Position numbers and translations under genes: made by a program. The notes under the pieces were generated by a model. It worked only from the letters and a program-made list of their open reading frames with translations, was not told the DNA's origin and did not search any database. Below are positions 63,546 through 64,000 of a stretch of DNA of 64,000 nt, piece by piece (position 1 is the first letter of the stretch; each line of letters opens with the position of its first letter). Source of the DNA: Citrobacter freundii (lineage in GTDB: Bacteria > Pseudomonadota > Gammaproteobacteria > Enterobacterales > Enterobacteriaceae); the NCBI RefSeq assembly GCF_029717145.1, contig NZ_CP099222.1:248001-312000 (forward strand), read 5' to 3'.

Positions 63546-64000
63546 CTAGCGCTTTTTACCCATTGCCGCCGCCAGTGCATCCATCATCGCACTGTTACCG
63601 GCTGACTGCGCTTCACGACCACGGGGTTTTGCGGCTTTAGGCGCCGGGCGGTTACCCTGTGTGCGCTCGTTGTTGCCACCGCCGCCGCGACGGGCATTGG
63701 TTTCACCCGGCTGTTCGTCCAGACGCATGGTCAGGGCGATACGCTTACGCGGTAGATCAACCTCCAGCACTTTCACCTTCACAATGTCGCCGGCTTTTAC
63801 CACGGTGTGCGGGTCTTCAACGAATTTGTTCGATAACGAGGAGATATGCACCAGACCGTCCTGATGAACGCCGATATCGACAAACGCACCAAAGTTGGTG
63901 ACGTTGGTGACTGCGCCTTCCAGAATCATGCCCGGCAGCAGATCGTTCATGGTTTCTACGCCGTCAGCAAACTGTGCGGTTTTGAACTCAGGACGCGGGT
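63546..64000 (-). CDS. yhgF: 3' end of yhgF (Tex-family RNA-binding protein), partial
   Basis: The frame enters from the right edge and ends at 63546, giving the last 151 or so residues. An S1 RNA-binding domain ([36 protein letters not shown] ... [20 protein letters not shown]) is followed by a disordered Arg-, Gly-, Asn- and Pro-rich tail ending [14 protein letters not shown]. This is the C-terminus of the Tex/YhgF transcription accessory protein. Internal ATG at 63950 is not the start. Confidence 0.94.
   Translation of the reverse strand, partial: PRPEFKTAQFADGVETMNDLLPGMILEGAVTNVTNFGAFVDIGVHQDGLVHISSLSNKFVEDPHTVVKAGDIVKVKVLEVDLPRKRIALTMRLDEQPGETNARRGGGGNNERTQGNRPAPKAAKPRGREAQSAGNSAMMDALAAAMGKKR

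Overview
The window is chromosomal DNA from a member of the Enterobacteriaceae close to Escherichia, Salmonella and Citrobacter. The gene order follows the E. coli K-12 segment from rsmD-ftsYEX to yhgF, the proteins read as close but not identical homologues of the K-12 ones, and the spacers are full of REP/BIME elements. Citrobacter is my best guess for the genus; that is inference, not proof.

Layout from left to right. (1) 1-1353: the 3' end of a large probable contact-dependent or type VI toxin with a YafU-like membrane tail, followed by a membrane protein that looks like its immunity partner. It lies directly beside yhhL, where K-12 carries yhhM, yhhN and zntA. (2) 1406-6893: yhhL-rsmD, then ftsY-ftsE-ftsX and rpoH, with DnaA and sigma-E sites in the rpoH promoter. 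(3) 7216-14069: branched-chain amino acid uptake (livJ, panM, livKHMGF). (4) 14118-14740: a small unrecognised unit behind a strong Fur-type palindrome. (5) 14825-22242: glycerol-3-phosphate uptake (ugpBAECQ, PhoB-type boxes), yhhA and ggt. (6) 22305-24854: an AT-rich island with an Hcp-HNH toxin (YhhZ type) and four small genes including likely immunity proteins. (7) 25126-28870: an unknown exported protein, yhhY, the sRNA gene ryhB, yhhX and yhhW. (8) 28999-32005: gluconate genes gntR, gntK and gntU. (9) 32011-32922: an insert of about 750 bp flanked by a direct repeat of a 65-bp BIME. (10) 32933-44506: yhgN, asd and the glycogen cluster glgBXCAP. (11) 44689-48482: glpD, glpE, glpG and glpR. 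(12) 48524-56353: malT, malP and malQ. (13) 56386-60206: gntT, nfuA, gntX and bioH. (14) 60282-63115: feoABC with a broken feoC. (15) The 3' end of yhgF.

Most genes serve carbon storage and uptake (glycogen, maltodextrin, gluconate, glycerol phosphate), nutrient scavenging and iron. The regulators GntR, GlpR and MalT are encoded beside their targets and their operators can be read in the sequence. The parts least like a textbook core genome are the two toxin/immunity loci, the Fur-box small genes after livF, the BIME-flanked insert between gntU and yhgN, the structured glgB leader, and the feoC frameshift caused by an exact 22-bp tandem duplication.
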